Assembly: GCA_030052745.1 (NCBI GenBank)
Contig: JANBVO010000007.1
Coordinates: forward strand, 124,001-188,000
Reading direction: 5' to 3'
Source of the DNA: Pleurostoma richardsiae
Lineage: Eukaryota; Ascomycota; Sordariomycetes; Calosphaeriales; Pleurostomataceae
DNA length: 64,000 nt
Position 1 is the stretch's first letter; every line of letters begins with the position of its first letter. Position numbers and translations under genes: made by a program. The notes under the pieces are model-generated. The model was not told the origin of the DNA. It searched no databases and worked only from the letters and a program-made list of their open reading frames with translations. Shown piece after piece: positions 43,104 through 55,300 of this stretch.

Positions 43104-44753
43104 ATGGGGTATGTGATATATATCGCTTGCATTGAACTGAATAGCACGGGACTAATGTCATCCAAGGCTCCTAGAACGACGGAGAGCTCATTTTCGGCGG
43201 CGGCTCGACGATGACCTGACCATCACAGTCAATGTCCGGCAGCTGCCCGAGGCTGCAGTTGACGCCGATATCGAGTCTGACTCCGAGCTTTCCGACTCTG
43301 AATCTGAATCTGGTCTTGCGAGCCCTGACAGTCCAGATACTCCTGACATCCCAGCAGGTGCTCTCGCCGCCGCAGAGCCGGATTCTCCTTCGTCACCATC
43401 GCCGACGTCCTTGACCTTCTCGGCATCAGCGACCGAGACCACGTCTACAGCTTCGGCGGTAATAACGACTTCTTCGTCTCAGGTAGTCTCCACTACTGCA
43501 ACGTCATCAGGAAATGTTCTTACTCTCACGGCTATTCCACCCGAGTCTGTTCGCGGACAGACGACATCCTTTTCGACGTCGACTATCCCGTCAAGTACCA
43601 CGGACCAGCTTCTCGCTACCGCACTGCCGCTTTCGACGGAAGAGTCCCAGTCAGCAATTTCAACCACGATTACTGCTGCCGCCGCCACCTCTGACCCAGC
43701 CACCAACGGACTTGGGACAAACGGAGCTCAGGTGAGCGAGAAAGACACACCAAGCGGTGAAAGCGGTGCTGGGGTGCATATTGTGCTTCCGGTATTAGGT
43801 ATGTCCGCTTTCTGTAAGACAGGGTCTCATTTTGTTCTCATGACTAACTCAGAATAGCATCGGTGGCCGTGGTGGCAGGCTTCCTCTTCTTCCTGTGGAA
43901 ATGGAAGAAGAGGCGCACTCGTGAGAACCACGATAACGACGCGCGAGTCCCAGGGCAGGCCGATGGCTCCGCGCCTCGACCACCCACCTTCTTAGCTCAA
44001 ACCCGGCCCCAGTCAGTTCCCCAAACGGGCCACCAAGCACAGAATGCGCATCGAAGCGATGAGAGCATCATGGGGGAGCTCATGAACGCAGCATACGCGG
44101 CTGAGAACGGCGGGTATCGGGGGAACAGCGATTACGGAGCGAACGGTTACCTTGTCGACGAGAAGAGTGAGAGCCAGGAGCTCCAAGCGCCGCAACCCAC
44201 GGCTCCTAGGCTGCGCGGCTCGGTGTCCAGGTGGCTGAGTGGCATCCGCACCAATGCTTCGAGTGTTCGCGGCAGCGTCATGACCTTCGCGCCCCCCGCG
44301 CGGGAGAGCAGCGTCCCGTCCAACCCTAGCACGGCGTGGCCCGAGGGTTTTGAGGCGGCAGATCCGCGCTTCGGGCCGCCCCAGAACGCAAAGTACATCT
44401 CCGTCTGGTCCGAGAGTACCAGCACTAAGACGAGCTCCGCAGATGAGACTGCTCCACCCTTGCCCAGCAGGTTGCAGTCTTACTACGGCGCGGAAACGGA
44501 GCCGAGCCGCATGTCGTGGCTCAGTCGGCCACCGTCACAGCAGTTTCTGGCGCAGCAGCCTGGTCAGCAGCAGTCTCCTGTGACGATGCCCGTCCGGCCT
44601 CCGTCGGTCGCCCAGACGACCGTGACAGACAGCACAGCCAACCAGACTGTGCAGACTGAGAGTACATGGAATACGTGGGGAGTGATGCAGCACAAGCCGG
44701 AGGAAAATAAGGGGTGGTTGGGCAAGCTCAAGAACGTCAGCGGCATACCTTGA
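43104..44753 (+). CDS. Mucin-like single-pass membrane protein
   Basis: Exons 43104-43108, 43167-43798 and 43858-44753 give 510 aa. The first coding exon is only 5 nt (ATGGG), joined by a 58-nt intron (GTATGT...CCAAG, branch ACTAAT) to LLERRRAHFRRRLDDDLT; without it no ATG leads the frame until codon 43411. Order: a basic N-terminus; an acidic Asp/Glu/Ser stretch (IESDSELSDSESES); a Ser/Thr/Pro-rich, likely O-glycosylated region of about 110 residues; one transmembrane helix (VHIVLPVLASVAVVAGFLFFLW) interrupted by intron 2; a KWKKRR stop-transfer motif; and a 270-residue low-complexity cytosolic tail. The layout resembles Mid2/Wtl-type surface proteins and other fungal wall-stress sensors, but a signal peptide is not visible and I do not claim that identity. 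Confidence 0.75.
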
Positions 44754-45095
44754 TCTGGCTATTCCGGACCGATTTCTCCTGATCTCGTGTGGCAAGTCTG
44801 AATGCTGGGAAGGAAAAAGGAACACCTTTGAGACAGCTACGACTTCGTTCTGGGGCATCGGATAGCGATGTCTGTATTGCATGCCCGGATTATAGTGCGA
44901 CGGCCATCGAGGTCAGCAATGGACGACAGACCAGCGCGCACTCGATGAACACAGTCTTTACCAACGATTAGCTCCAGCAAAAAGAATATGTACAAAGGCA
45001 GACGGTCAAATTTTGACAAGAATAGAGTCTGTCATTCTAAAGGGTTTGACCACTGCTATCTTGACGGTCTTGACTTGATGTTCATCCTACGCCCA
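44754..45095. other. Convergent 3' interval
   Basis: This 342-bp interval separates the stops of the mucin-like gene (+) and the GH72 gene (-). It should hold both 3' UTRs. No gene is visible. Confidence 0.5.
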
Positions 45096-46664
45096 TCATG
45101 CCCAAGTCTCATGAAAGACCTCCAGTTTCGCTTCCACATCTTCGTTTAAATCTTGTTTTCTCGGCTCCCGTGGATCCCCCGCCTTCCTTGACAGCCGAAG
45201 TTGCGCCTCAACAATATCTGCCAGGTCATCGACGGCTTCCTCGTCCAGCTCCTTACGAAGATCGACCCACTCCCGCATCTCAACCCGATCCCGGACCTCC
45301 TCCCAGTCCACCGGGCTCTCCGGAAGCCGTGGCCTCTCCTTCCAGAATGCGGAGACATCAGGGAAGTCTCGCTCCACGCTCGAAGTGAAAGCTGGATCCG
45401 CCCACTTTGGGTCGGTGTTCGGCTTCTCCTTGCAGCCGTTAAGCCTGTCCTTCAGATTCTTGAAGTCATCAAGCTTGACAACGACACTCTGGCCTTCTTC
45501 GTCCGTCTCCTGCTTGACCAGGCCGTATTCATTCGCCCCATACCAGAACTCGTAGACGATGCCACCGGAGAAGACGTGCGTCATCTCCCGCGAGTAGATC
45601 GCTGTCGTCTCCTCGAAAATACGGGGGGATGCCACGTTTGCGCCGTACTCGGAGAAGAAGACGGGCACGTGGGCGTCAGAAAACTGCTTGACCTGAAGAG
45701 TAATGACTGTGAGTCTATCGGATGGAATTGATTGCTGATGTGACTTACCTGTCGGTCATATCCAGAGATCTGCATCGAGGCTTTCCCGGCCCAGCTATAG
45801 TTGTTGAACTGCACCACTGATCAGCATCAGGCCAACGATATAAGCAAGTAGTACGAACAGCAAAGAAGTCCAGACGCTCATCCGGACCACCGGCTGTGAA
45901 GAAGTCGAAGCACGGCTTGAGCAGCGACGGCACATCCGCGGAGCTGTAGCCCACTGGGAGACACCTCTGTCCGGACGCATCTGCTGCAAGCGCCATGTAC
46001 CGCTTGACGTCTCGCGTAAGAGCGCGGAGGACTGACGCCGAAGATGTTGTGGCCGCGCTGTTTATCACCTCATTCCCGACCAGGACGCCGAGGGTGTTGT
46101 TGTAGGCGGCCATACAGTCAACTGTCTTGAAGTAATCCTCGAGAAGTGTTGCATTGTATGAGTCGTAGGGGTTGCTTCTTTGGATCACATGCTTCAAGTT
46201 CGACAGCCCCTAGTTTTGGGTTAACATCACCTCCCCAGATCAAGATGCTCCTATGCTTACCACGAGAACATAGATCCCTGCATCAGCTAATAGTTTCATC
46301 ACGGCATCGTGACTTTTGGAGTTGTCCACCCAGACTACTATGAGTTAGCTTAGAGATGTTTCAGGGGCTTGCTGTCGTCACATACAGAGGAAGATGGTGT
46401 TCAAGCCGAGCTCTTTGAAGAGGGCCACATCCCGCCTGACGTCTTCAAGGCGGTCGTCCGCAATAGGATCTGGCCGCAACTCTCTTACTCTCGGTCGTCT
46501 ATGGTCTTGGTATACGACTCCCTTGATCAGAAACTGTCTTGGAAGTCAGAAAAGTCATGCGTCCAACCGACCGCTGCTATTTCTCCGTGGGACGAACTTA
46601 CTCGCTCCCCACCCCTCCAGAGGTATCTTCCCCGGATTGTGACAGGTTCGATAGTCTTGGCCAT
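45096..46664 (-). CDS. GH72 1,3-beta-glucanosyltransferase-like enzyme without secretion signals
   Basis: Six exons: 46664-46602, 46533-46386, 46337-46261, 46209-45859, 45808-45749 and 45692-45096, giving 431 aa. The GH72 text is clear: TIRGRYLWRGGERFLIKGVVYQ, DPIADDRLEDVRRDVALFKELGLNTIF, VDNSKSHDAVMKLLADAGIYVLV, then GVLVGNEVIN with the acid/base Glu143 and VPVFFSEYG with the nucleophile Glu248. Such enzymes (Gas/Gel) cut and rejoin cell-wall beta-1,3-glucan at the outer plasma membrane. Here the usual N-terminal signal peptide is absent from ATG 46664 (an in-frame ATG six codons upstream adds none), the C-terminal Cys-rich X8 module is absent, and no GPI signal follows the charged end EAKLEVFHETWA. 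A missed upstream exon could supply the signal peptide. Confidence 0.85.
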
Positions 46665-47317
46665 GTTGGACCAAACAAGCATCAAGTTGACGAGTGAGAG
46701 GCTAGTCGGAACAGATGCGTTGTTGTTGTCCAGTCAGTGTTGAGCAGACAGACGACTTCAGTTGAAGGTGGCGTTGTTGAAGTGGCGGTGGGTGCCGAGA
46801 TTTGACGTCACAGCTGCTGGCCAATAAGTAAACGCCGCTCGTCAACATCGCCACACGCGCCAAACCCGTAGCGGAACGGGAGACGCATACTAGGTACTAT
46901 ATTATCTTTGGACAAGATACTACACTGTAGTTATTGGACGCGTTTCACTAGGATAGGAGACCATATACTTTGGCTCTCGGCGACATCTAGTCACGAAACT
47001 TGCATGTTGGATGCAATATCGCATCTTGCGTGCCTAGTACTAGTCTTCTGTCTAGAAGCCGCCGTGACCGGCAATCAACGTCGCCTTGAGACTTCAACAG
47101 ACACGACTACGAACAGACCCTCGGATTATCTGGCAATATATAGCAACTACCTTAATCAAACATTGCTCTTTCAGGCGCCTGGCTACTGTTGGTGTGGCTT
47201 TCGATTATCACATGGGCATGCTTAAGTGAACAGAACTAACAGCAGAAATAATTAGACTGCCCTGAGGTTTCAGTGCATCTCAGTTAAGTGCACAATTCCG
47301 GTGTCGACGCAGCCGTT
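46665..47317. other. Intergenic interval
   Basis: Promoter side of the GH72 gene and 3' flank of the hydrolase gene. No supportable gene; frames such as 46908-47225 (+) lack family resemblance. The stretch around 46890-46930 is A/T-rich. Confidence 0.4.
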
Positions 47318-48396
47318 TTACACATACCGAGCGAGGAACTCTGTGATGCGGCTCGCCACGATGTCGTGCGCTTCCTCCGGCAAGTAGTGCCCATACCCTT
47401 CTCCGACAGCGACCGGCTCATACGGAGTCCCAGGGGCGATCCAATCCTTCCACTCCTCCGCAACGTCGATCCTCGCGCCCAGGTTCGCCTGCGAAAATGC
47501 GACCAAGGCCGGGACGTCAATCTTACGCCCGGCCTCCTGCTCCGCGGCCTGCTCGGCGTACTCCGGCCCCGCGCTCGCGGCGTAGTCCTCGCAGCTGTGG
47601 CGGATCGTCTCCGCCTTGCTGAAGAGCGCCGCGTAGGCGTCGACGGCGCCGTCGGCTGTCAGCCTCCGCAGCCCCTCCTGGTTGCCCGCCAGGCGGAGGG
47701 CACCGCGGCACCAGTTCGCCCCGCCGAAGGCAGTAATGAGCTGGACGGCCAGGTCGACGTTTGCGAGGAGGGGCCAGTGGAAGTAGGCCTGGGCGACGGC
47801 CGGGTTCTGGAACTTGTCCCACTGGATCTTGGTCGGGACGATGTCGAGGAGGATGGTCGCGACAATCTTGAACGCAGGGAAGCGGTCCTTGTGGACTGCG
47901 AGGCGGTGGCAGATGCGCGCACCGCGGTCATGGCCTCCCAGGATGAGCTTGCGCGGCGAGGACTCGCTGATTCCGAAGGTAGATTGCAGGGCTTCGAGGA
48001 GGCCGCCCCCGACTACTAGCTTGGAGCTATCCGGCGCGGGGCTGCTAATTCCATAGCCAGGCAGCTCTGGCACGAAGAGAGAGATCTTGTCCACGAGAGC
48101 AGGGACGAGCTATGTCTCGTTTAGTATGCTTGGTTACGAGCACAGGACAACGGTCAATTACTCACATAGCGCCATCTGTATATTTATTGTTCGTTAGTCT
48201 CAGTATGAAAAGTATTAGTTCTTCAGAGTGCTCACATGAACGCGGACTGAGGATATCCGTGAATAAGGGTCAGAATGGGTGTGTCCGGGCCGAGGTCTGA
48301 GGTATAACTGACGATCGTGGACCCGGACGCAGTCGGCGTAGCATGCCTCTGGAGACCGGGGAAGAAGTTCCTCGACTCGACGGACTCTTCTGCCAT
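47318..48396 (-). CDS. Alpha/beta hydrolase of the haloalkane/fluoroacetate dehalogenase-epoxide hydrolase group
   Basis: Exons 48396-48236, 48175-48166 and 48109-47318 encode 320 aa. The middle exon is a 10-nt microexon giving only WRY plus one base; it repairs QSAF to WRYLVPALVDKISLFVPELPGYG. Family marks: HGYPQS (HG at residues 46-47, oxyanion loop), LPGYGIS, and GGHDRGARICHRLAVH with the nucleophile Asp118. That aspartate, in place of serine, is the mark of dehalogenases and epoxide hydrolases, which attack carbon to form an ester intermediate. ILLDIVPTKIQWD and YFHWPLLANVDLA build the cap; GYGHYLPEEA supplies His298. Fluoroacetate-dehalogenase-like proteins read similarly, but the substrate is not decided by these motifs. 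The start at 48396 lies in a good context (GCCATGG); the frame continues upstream without another ATG. Confidence 0.87.
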
Positions 48397-48696
48397 GGCT
48401 GTGGTTAGGACTGGGGGACAGTGGGCGAGGGTAGATTCGAAGATGAATGCGGATGATGCGAGAGTTAGTGCCGCGCAGTCTTTAAGGGACTTTTGCTTCC
48501 TTGACAACACAAGGGCGCAAAGTGGGGTTCTGTAGGAACTGGAGGATGTGACCAGCCCACGTCATCAGTTCACATCCCTCGCTACTATGTATTCGTCGTT
48601 ATCGATTGGGTCGCTCGGAATGCCACAAGCATGAAGCTGGCGTAGTGGACTCACAATACTGGAGGAAGACCTTGCCTCTTGTCTGTAATGCGATGT

Positions 48697-51512
48697 CTAG
48701 TTGTAATGATGCCGGGGTCCTCCTATCCTATTCCAAGGTAGGTACCTATTGCAGAATCTCTGTACTCTTCCACTGGCACCCACTCTGCGCAATCTTTCCC
48801 TTTTCTGTTGATCACAGGGCTGATACACATCACTACTGGTGTATAAGCTTCCTACTGTCGACGCGCCGATCTCAACACTCATGGCATTCGCCTTTCCGCT
48901 TGTTTGGGGGATGGAAAGGGACGCGCCGATGAACGGCCGACAGATCATCTGGCGATCCATGCAGAACTTGCCTCCAAAAACCACCGCACCATTGGCGGGA
49001 GCTTTATCCAAAACCTTGTACATGCGTCTCCCGGGCGCCTTCCTCGATATCTTCTGCAACCTGTCGCAGTTGCGCCTCGGGCATGCGTCGTATGGGTCAA
49101 CTAGTCCAGGAGACCAGTAGAGGCGAGGAGAGAGTTTGACTGGGTCTTTCCCATGCTTTTCCGCAAGTGTCATTAAGCAGTCCGTAGTCGTGATGAAATA
49201 GTTCGAGTTGACGGGCGGCGGGTCCCAAGTTTCGCACTGGTGGATGGTTGGCTTGAGCGGCTCCGGATCCAGGTTCTTGCAAAAGACGTTGACAATCCTA
49301 AGTCCGTCTGTTGCTTCCCAGTTGTCCTTCAGAACCCCCACCCACCCGCCGCTTGACCTTTGTGATATTTTTGTCTGTAGGCTTGAATATCTCGCAGGTA
49401 GCGTCGAGAGATTCCGAAAATCGACACCGGCCAGTCGGTCGTCAGCCCCCATGAAAGGCGCGAGTTTCAAGCTTGCTCCGGGCTTCAAGATAACGTCCTC
49501 TTTAAGTTGAGAAAAGACGTTGGCAAATTGTGTGAAGGCGTCACGGACCTCTGAACTCGTCTTGGTTAAAAACGAGCCTAATACGTCCTTGAGAACACTA
49601 GCCCGCATATCGTCCGGCTCGGGAAAAGAGCAATCAATGTGGTTGTCCCTAGCCCAAGCCTGAATCAGATGGATGATGACGCATGCCTCCGGTAATAACC
49701 ATGCGGTTTTGGTCTGGATATTGTATAGGAGTGTCAGGTTCTTCAATGTGGATTGGAAGATCTGCAACGAATCTCGAGCAATGTCGAGACGTCGCTGTAT
49801 AGAACGCCCAAAACGAAATGTAGTAGAAACGCCGACACTGGCGGCCAGGGCTGATACCTGCACGAAAGGGCTGATTGTCCTCTGCCACTGTACAGCAGGC
49901 TCCGATAACGTGCGGACACTTGTGTCCCCGGCAACGCTGCGGATCTCCTCAGCCCTAGAGTCAGCGGTTCCGATGTGAATCCTTGCATCCTGGTACAGAC
50001 CGAGGAAGTGACGATTCTCTCCAGAAGCCATCGCTGCGAGAGAATCATTTACCGTCCCGTAAATGTTCATGATCTCCATTCCTTTTGTGCTTGCATAGAT
50101 CTCTGCCATCGATAGAGGAGCACTGTCATCACAGCCCTGAACTAGGTGCCACTGCATCACCGGGGGCGGACCATTGTCCGTGAAGACGGGGAGTATAGCA
50201 GATCTCCGGCCCTTCAGGACGATACTCTGCATGTACCGCAAGGGATAATCAACCTGTGCCAGAGCCTGCATCAGCGCGAATGGCAGCTCAAGGCCAAAGG
50301 CATTGTCCGGCCTCGAGGGAATAGGGAACGAGCCAGCCACACCGAATCCACGAAATAAGTCTATCCAGCACGTCCCTTTCAGTTTCGAAGTTCGCTCAGA
50401 AACCTCCATCTGCTTCTGATGTAGCGCAAAGGTCTGAATCAATGAAGGCTGGCCCGACGCTGACCCGAGGTAGCTAAACTCGGGCTCGAAGTAGGTGAGC
50501 TCATTTCCGACAGGCTTCCTGAGAGCTGTCATTGTCCACATTAGCTGAATCGCGACTCGCGCGATGTTGAGCTCTGATCCGGTGACGGAGACTTTTGCCT
50601 GCCGAGACTCGCTGATATACCAAACCAGACGAGTGGAACCAACTTCCCCTGCGGATTCGCGGACAGGAGGCATCAGCGTTTGTTGGTAGCAAATTTCTGA
50701 GAAGATGGAAGAGCGTGGCACCTACAATCGGCGTACGTTACGTGTGTGAGCTGGGCGAGTAGCTCCAGAAGCTGACGGCCATGCTCCGGCCAAAACCATG
50801 CGACATAACAGTCTGCTGTGTCAACAAAGACAGAACAGGCATCAGTGGCCGTTAATGTGACGGCACTGCCTAGAGACATGTCGGAGTACTCGTCTCGAAT
50901 GTAGTCGAGGAACGGTCCTAGGTCGACTAGAAGGCAAACATGCCACAGTGGCTCGCTGCCGGCGGCCGTACCTCTCATCCAGGTAGCAAGAGAGACGTCG
51001 TTCAAAAAGCCTTTCTTTGAATTTCCGTCTTCAGCTCTCCCCGACGCTGTGAATACTGATGACTTATCTCCCCTACCGAAGCTCGTTCCATGCTGTGTCT
51101 GATGCTCCATCGAGCCGCCTCCTTCATGAGCATTGGTACACTGGCGAGACAGACGAGATAAAGGAGAAGATGTTGGGAGCGCCGACTCGGAGAGGGTTCG
51201 ACAGCGAGCCCGCGGCCGGGACGAAGATGACAGTGGTATGCCGCTACAGTCGCTTTCATGTAATTCTGAACCCGCTGGAGGACTAAGTTGACGCGGTGCC
51301 CTCGAATTGAACTCGGCCACACGATTGGAGATTTCCAAGTCGGTATTACTTGGTTTCTGCGGATCGCTTTTCACCTCTAGCCCAGGTCGTAATGTCCCTG
51401 GAGAGCGCGACCTTAACGGCTGAGGAGGTGGTGCCACTTTATTGGTGTCGACAAGCGGGCTGGATGACTTCAGAACTTGTTCGTTGCCCTTTGGTATCCC
51501 GTGGGACGACAT
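48697..51512 (-). CDS. Large fungal protein of unknown function
   Basis: Two long frames, 51512-about 50730 and about 50700-48697, appear to be parts of one protein of about 930 aa. The exact splice junction near 50690-50800 is unresolved: GTAACG with TGTAG gives an impossible 20-nt intron, and longer choices need a weak donor such as GTCAGC at about 50783. The N-terminal 150 residues are Ser/Pro-rich and disordered. The rest is mostly helical, with FVDTADCYVAWFWPEHGRQLLELLAQL, CWIDLFRGFGVAGSFPIPSRP, a Cys-patterned block WSPGLVDPYDACPRRNCDRLQKISR, and a GAVVFGGKFCMDRQ end. I know similar unnamed proteins from other moulds but no function. ATG 51512 (MSSHGIPKG) was chosen; the frame is open to an ATG at 51887. 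It could also be two genes. Confidence 0.55.
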
Positions 51513-52393
51513 CCTAATGGCACTAACGCGTTCGCGTTCGATCTTCACCTTGCTGGTGACTTTTGGCAGATTTGGCGGAGAAATATATGAATGGTTCTTT
51601 GATCGGTCGCTGCGAGGCACCTTCGGACGCGAAGTTGGCCCTCCATCTGTGGGAGTGTAAATTTGAAGAAAATACCAGGTCTCGCGGTATGGCAATAAAC
51701 TGACCCGAGGTATTTGAAGATTGGGGAATGCCCATCCTTGCAATCGTTCCCGTTGCTTTGAGGTGCTTCTCGTAAGTTGCGCCAATAACAGAAACTCATG
51801 TTCTGGTCGCGATGGCTCGGTGCGATCACACCTGGCTGCTTGGGTCTGGGGAGGAACCGGGGTAAGATCTAGCCAGCCTACGGACATGCACGTAAGGCTG
51901 CGAATGGAAGGAAAAGGACAACACTGGTGGAATCAGTAGCCCATTCGGTATCTGTCGAGTTTGCTTTTTATATTCTTGCCTGATGCCCAACCCCCTAGAA
52001 CGAGAAGAATCGGGCGGCGGTGGCTATGCGCTGCGTACCACACAGCTTGACCAGTTTGGTGGCCTATAGCCAAGAACGGAGTCGGGGCGATGCCAGGCAA
52101 GCAGGCATCTATCGGCCAAGCGTCGAGCCTGGTTAAACGCCCCACCACACTTTCGACAGTGCCTTGCCCCTCTCGGTCGAGGCGTGTAACTTGACAAACC
52201 ATTGTATTGACTACCACCTATCATGCTTCCATTTGTTCATACTCTACTCGCCCAGGTCCCAAGACAAGGCAGAACACGGTAGACGTCGCCGACAGACCCT
52301 CTTTTTGCTCCGTTGATTCACTCTCGGCAGCGCCAGCAGTTTCCTCAAAGAAGCTCCCACTCTCGCGAGACTCACAGGCGAAGAACGCCCGCT
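51513..52393. other. Intergenic interval upstream of the unknown gene
   Basis: Holds the promoter or an N-terminal extension of the large unknown gene (its frame stays open to 51887) and the coatomer gene 3' flank. No other gene is supported. Confidence 0.4.
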
Positions 52394-55300
52394 CTACTCT
52401 TCCGCATCCTCGGCCTCGGCCTCCTCGGCCTCCTCCCCGCCGTTCACAGTCTCCTCCGTGTCGCCGTTCGTGGGGGCAGCCTCAGCAGCCGGCCCCTCAG
52501 CCTCGACAGCGCCGCCCTCATTCTCGAGCCGCAGCCACTCGTCCCACTCGGGGAAGAGATCTTCGTCGCCCTCCGCACCCGGCACGCCGATCATCTTGGC
52601 CACACGGCCCTTCTTGCCCTTCTCGAGCGACTCCTTCCACTGGGCGACAACACCTGGCGCGAGGCTGGGCTTGTACGTCTGCGCGAAGAGCGCCGCCTCT
52701 GCCAGCCGGCCGGTCTTGGACAGGATCTCGACGCAGCCGTCCACGTCGCCGAGAAGCCACCGGCAGCTGAAGGCAACGTTGTGCGCGCCAGCGCTCTCTG
52801 CCTGGTCCGCTAGCTCCGACAGGCCCTCCCGGTCGGAGGTGGACGAGTAAACGAGCAGCAGCGAGCCTAGGTCCTTGGCGTGCCGGAAGCACTCCTGCGC
52901 GAGGGCGACATCCCATGCCGCAAGGGCGGCGTCGCCAACCGTCTTCCACTTGTGCTCGACGTCGGCCTGCTTGGCGAGCTCCAGGGCGATGTCGAGGTGG
53001 TTCAGAGCCAGCGCGAGGTCGAACTTGTGCTCCGGGTCGGTCGCAATCTCGAGAGCGATCTCCTTGTGGCCCTGGCCCTCCATGAAGCGGGCGATCTTGT
53101 TCAGCTGGTCCGAGGGAATGTTGGGCAGAAGCTCTTGTGCAGTGTCTAGCTCATCGCGTAGAACCAGGGTCTGGTACTCGATGACGGGCAGAGACAGGGC
53201 GTAGGACGTGACATTGACATCCTTGTCGCAGAGGTATATCCTTGAGTCCCGCTGGATATAGCCGAGAATGTACATTGGGACGTCCAATGAGGAGATGAGA
53301 TACGATTGGTCGCCGACGAGGCTGTTCAGTCGGTTGGCGCTGTTGGTGTAGACAAGCGCATCGCCGACCCACACAGCTGTGCGGACACTACGACATGATT
53401 AGCACGAGGAGACGGCCTTAAGATATTGGGGAGAACCTGCCTTTCGCTGACGTCGCAGATGACCTCAAAAGCGCTCTCTACACCATCCTCTTCAACCTCG
53501 CCTGCTTGGACGGCGGCGACGTAGTTGTCCCGGGAGAAGCGCAGAATGTAGACCGTGTCTTCACAAGCGAGGGCAACCAGCTCGCCAGAGTCTGACCAGT
53601 AGACTTGCTTTGGCTCGACTTCAATCCGTCTCACCAAGCCACCAGTATTCCAATCGAAAAATGAAATGCCTCTGATTAACACAATTAGTGGATTGAAGCA
53701 GTCACCATGGTGCAGGATATCAGGCTTACCCTTGACCCTTAACACCCAGGAGAACGCCGCCAGTCAGGCCTTCCGCGGCGAAACCAACATCGAGGCCGGG
53801 CTTTTCGGTGAAATTCTTGAAGATTTTAACGCTGGTTGCCGACTCGCGGATTGCGTAGTCGTTGCTGTTCTCCTTCGACGCCCACACTGCAGTCCACTGT
53901 CAGGGGCTTGCCCACAATATCGAGGGCCTGAGGCAGCGGGAAGGCGACTCACCAAAGTCTAAAGCTGAGCCGAAGGACTTGTTCCTCCATGCCAGAGCGG
54001 TGTAAACAATGTACTCTCCGTCGCCGCAAATGGCAGCGAAGCGGCCGCTGTAACATCTAGTCAGTATCGACTCCCTGCCAAAGACTTAGTACAAAGCGAG
54101 GAATCTACTCACTTTGGCGAGTGGACAAGAGTTTGAGGGTAGACTTCACAGTTGCCCAGGTCCTTCGTGCTGAGATGGATAGGAGTACCATCCTTGATGG
54201 ATGCATCCGCACCCTTGATGATTGCTGAAACCACTTCGTTGTGCTTGGCCCAGATCAGCTTTCCGGAGCCGTCCACTGCCCACGTCTGTTAGCAACTGTG
54301 GAAGAATTTACCAAGACTCAGGCTCCACTTACTCGACACAGCCGGCTCTTCTCTGCCCAGCTTGACTACGACAGCACCGTCATCGTAACCGATGGCCACC
54401 TCTGAACAGCGGGTTAGACACGTTCCTTGATGCACAGGTGGTATATTCCGTACCTTGCTTTCCCTTCTGGAAAGACACGCACCAGGCACGCTCCAGGCCG
54501 TAGTTCAATGACTGCTCGAACCGGAACGTATTTGCATGCCATATGCGGACAGTGCCGTCTTCACTACCAGAGATGATAACTAGGGACAAATTAGCTCTCG
54601 CCTGCCCCGATGTCGGCTGACATAGGTCACATACTGGGTAGTTCTGGGTGCCAGCAGGCGAAGGAGACATTGTTGGTATGGCCTTCGAGTGTTGCAATGA
54701 GCTGCTTGGTCTGGTAGTCCCACACTTTTACCGTCCGGTCTGCAAATATATTAGGCCCCGACTCAAGTTCGGGAAACAATGGGAAGGCTCACCATCTGAG
54801 GTCGTCAGGAGATACGGCTTGTCGCTGTATGGCGCATACTCGACGTAGTTCACGCCCTTGTTCTCGTGTGCCTCTAGCGTGAACCGAGGCGTCGAAGAGC
54901 CGAAGCTCCAAACCTTGACGGTTCTATCAAGACAAGCACTAGCGAAGACATTGCTGTCCTTGGGGTTCAATGCAAGGCCTGCAATGGGTTGTCAGCGCGA
55001 GCTGGGGCATATCGCAGACGCTGGCGATGCAGGCCAGGGAAGTATGCAACCAGGGAAAACCACCGCTATCAACATACCCATTACGTAGTGGCTGTGACCC
55101 TCGAATGTCTGTAGACCGAGCAGTTAGTTTAGAGCGACAGGCGTGCGGGCCCCGTGATCAAGCCTACCTGAACACATTTCCAGCCCTTCTCCCAGTCCCA
55201 CAGTTTAATAGCTATCCACGGGTCAGCTTGGCAAGTGCAGTGGACTGTAGAATGGCGTACTCATATCATCACTGGCGGTGAGAACCCATGGCTGCTGGGG

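Noticed and set aside
47288-48019. 243-codon frame on the plus strand.
   Set aside because: Antisense to the dehalogenase-like hydrolase, which shows the intact catalytic motifs.
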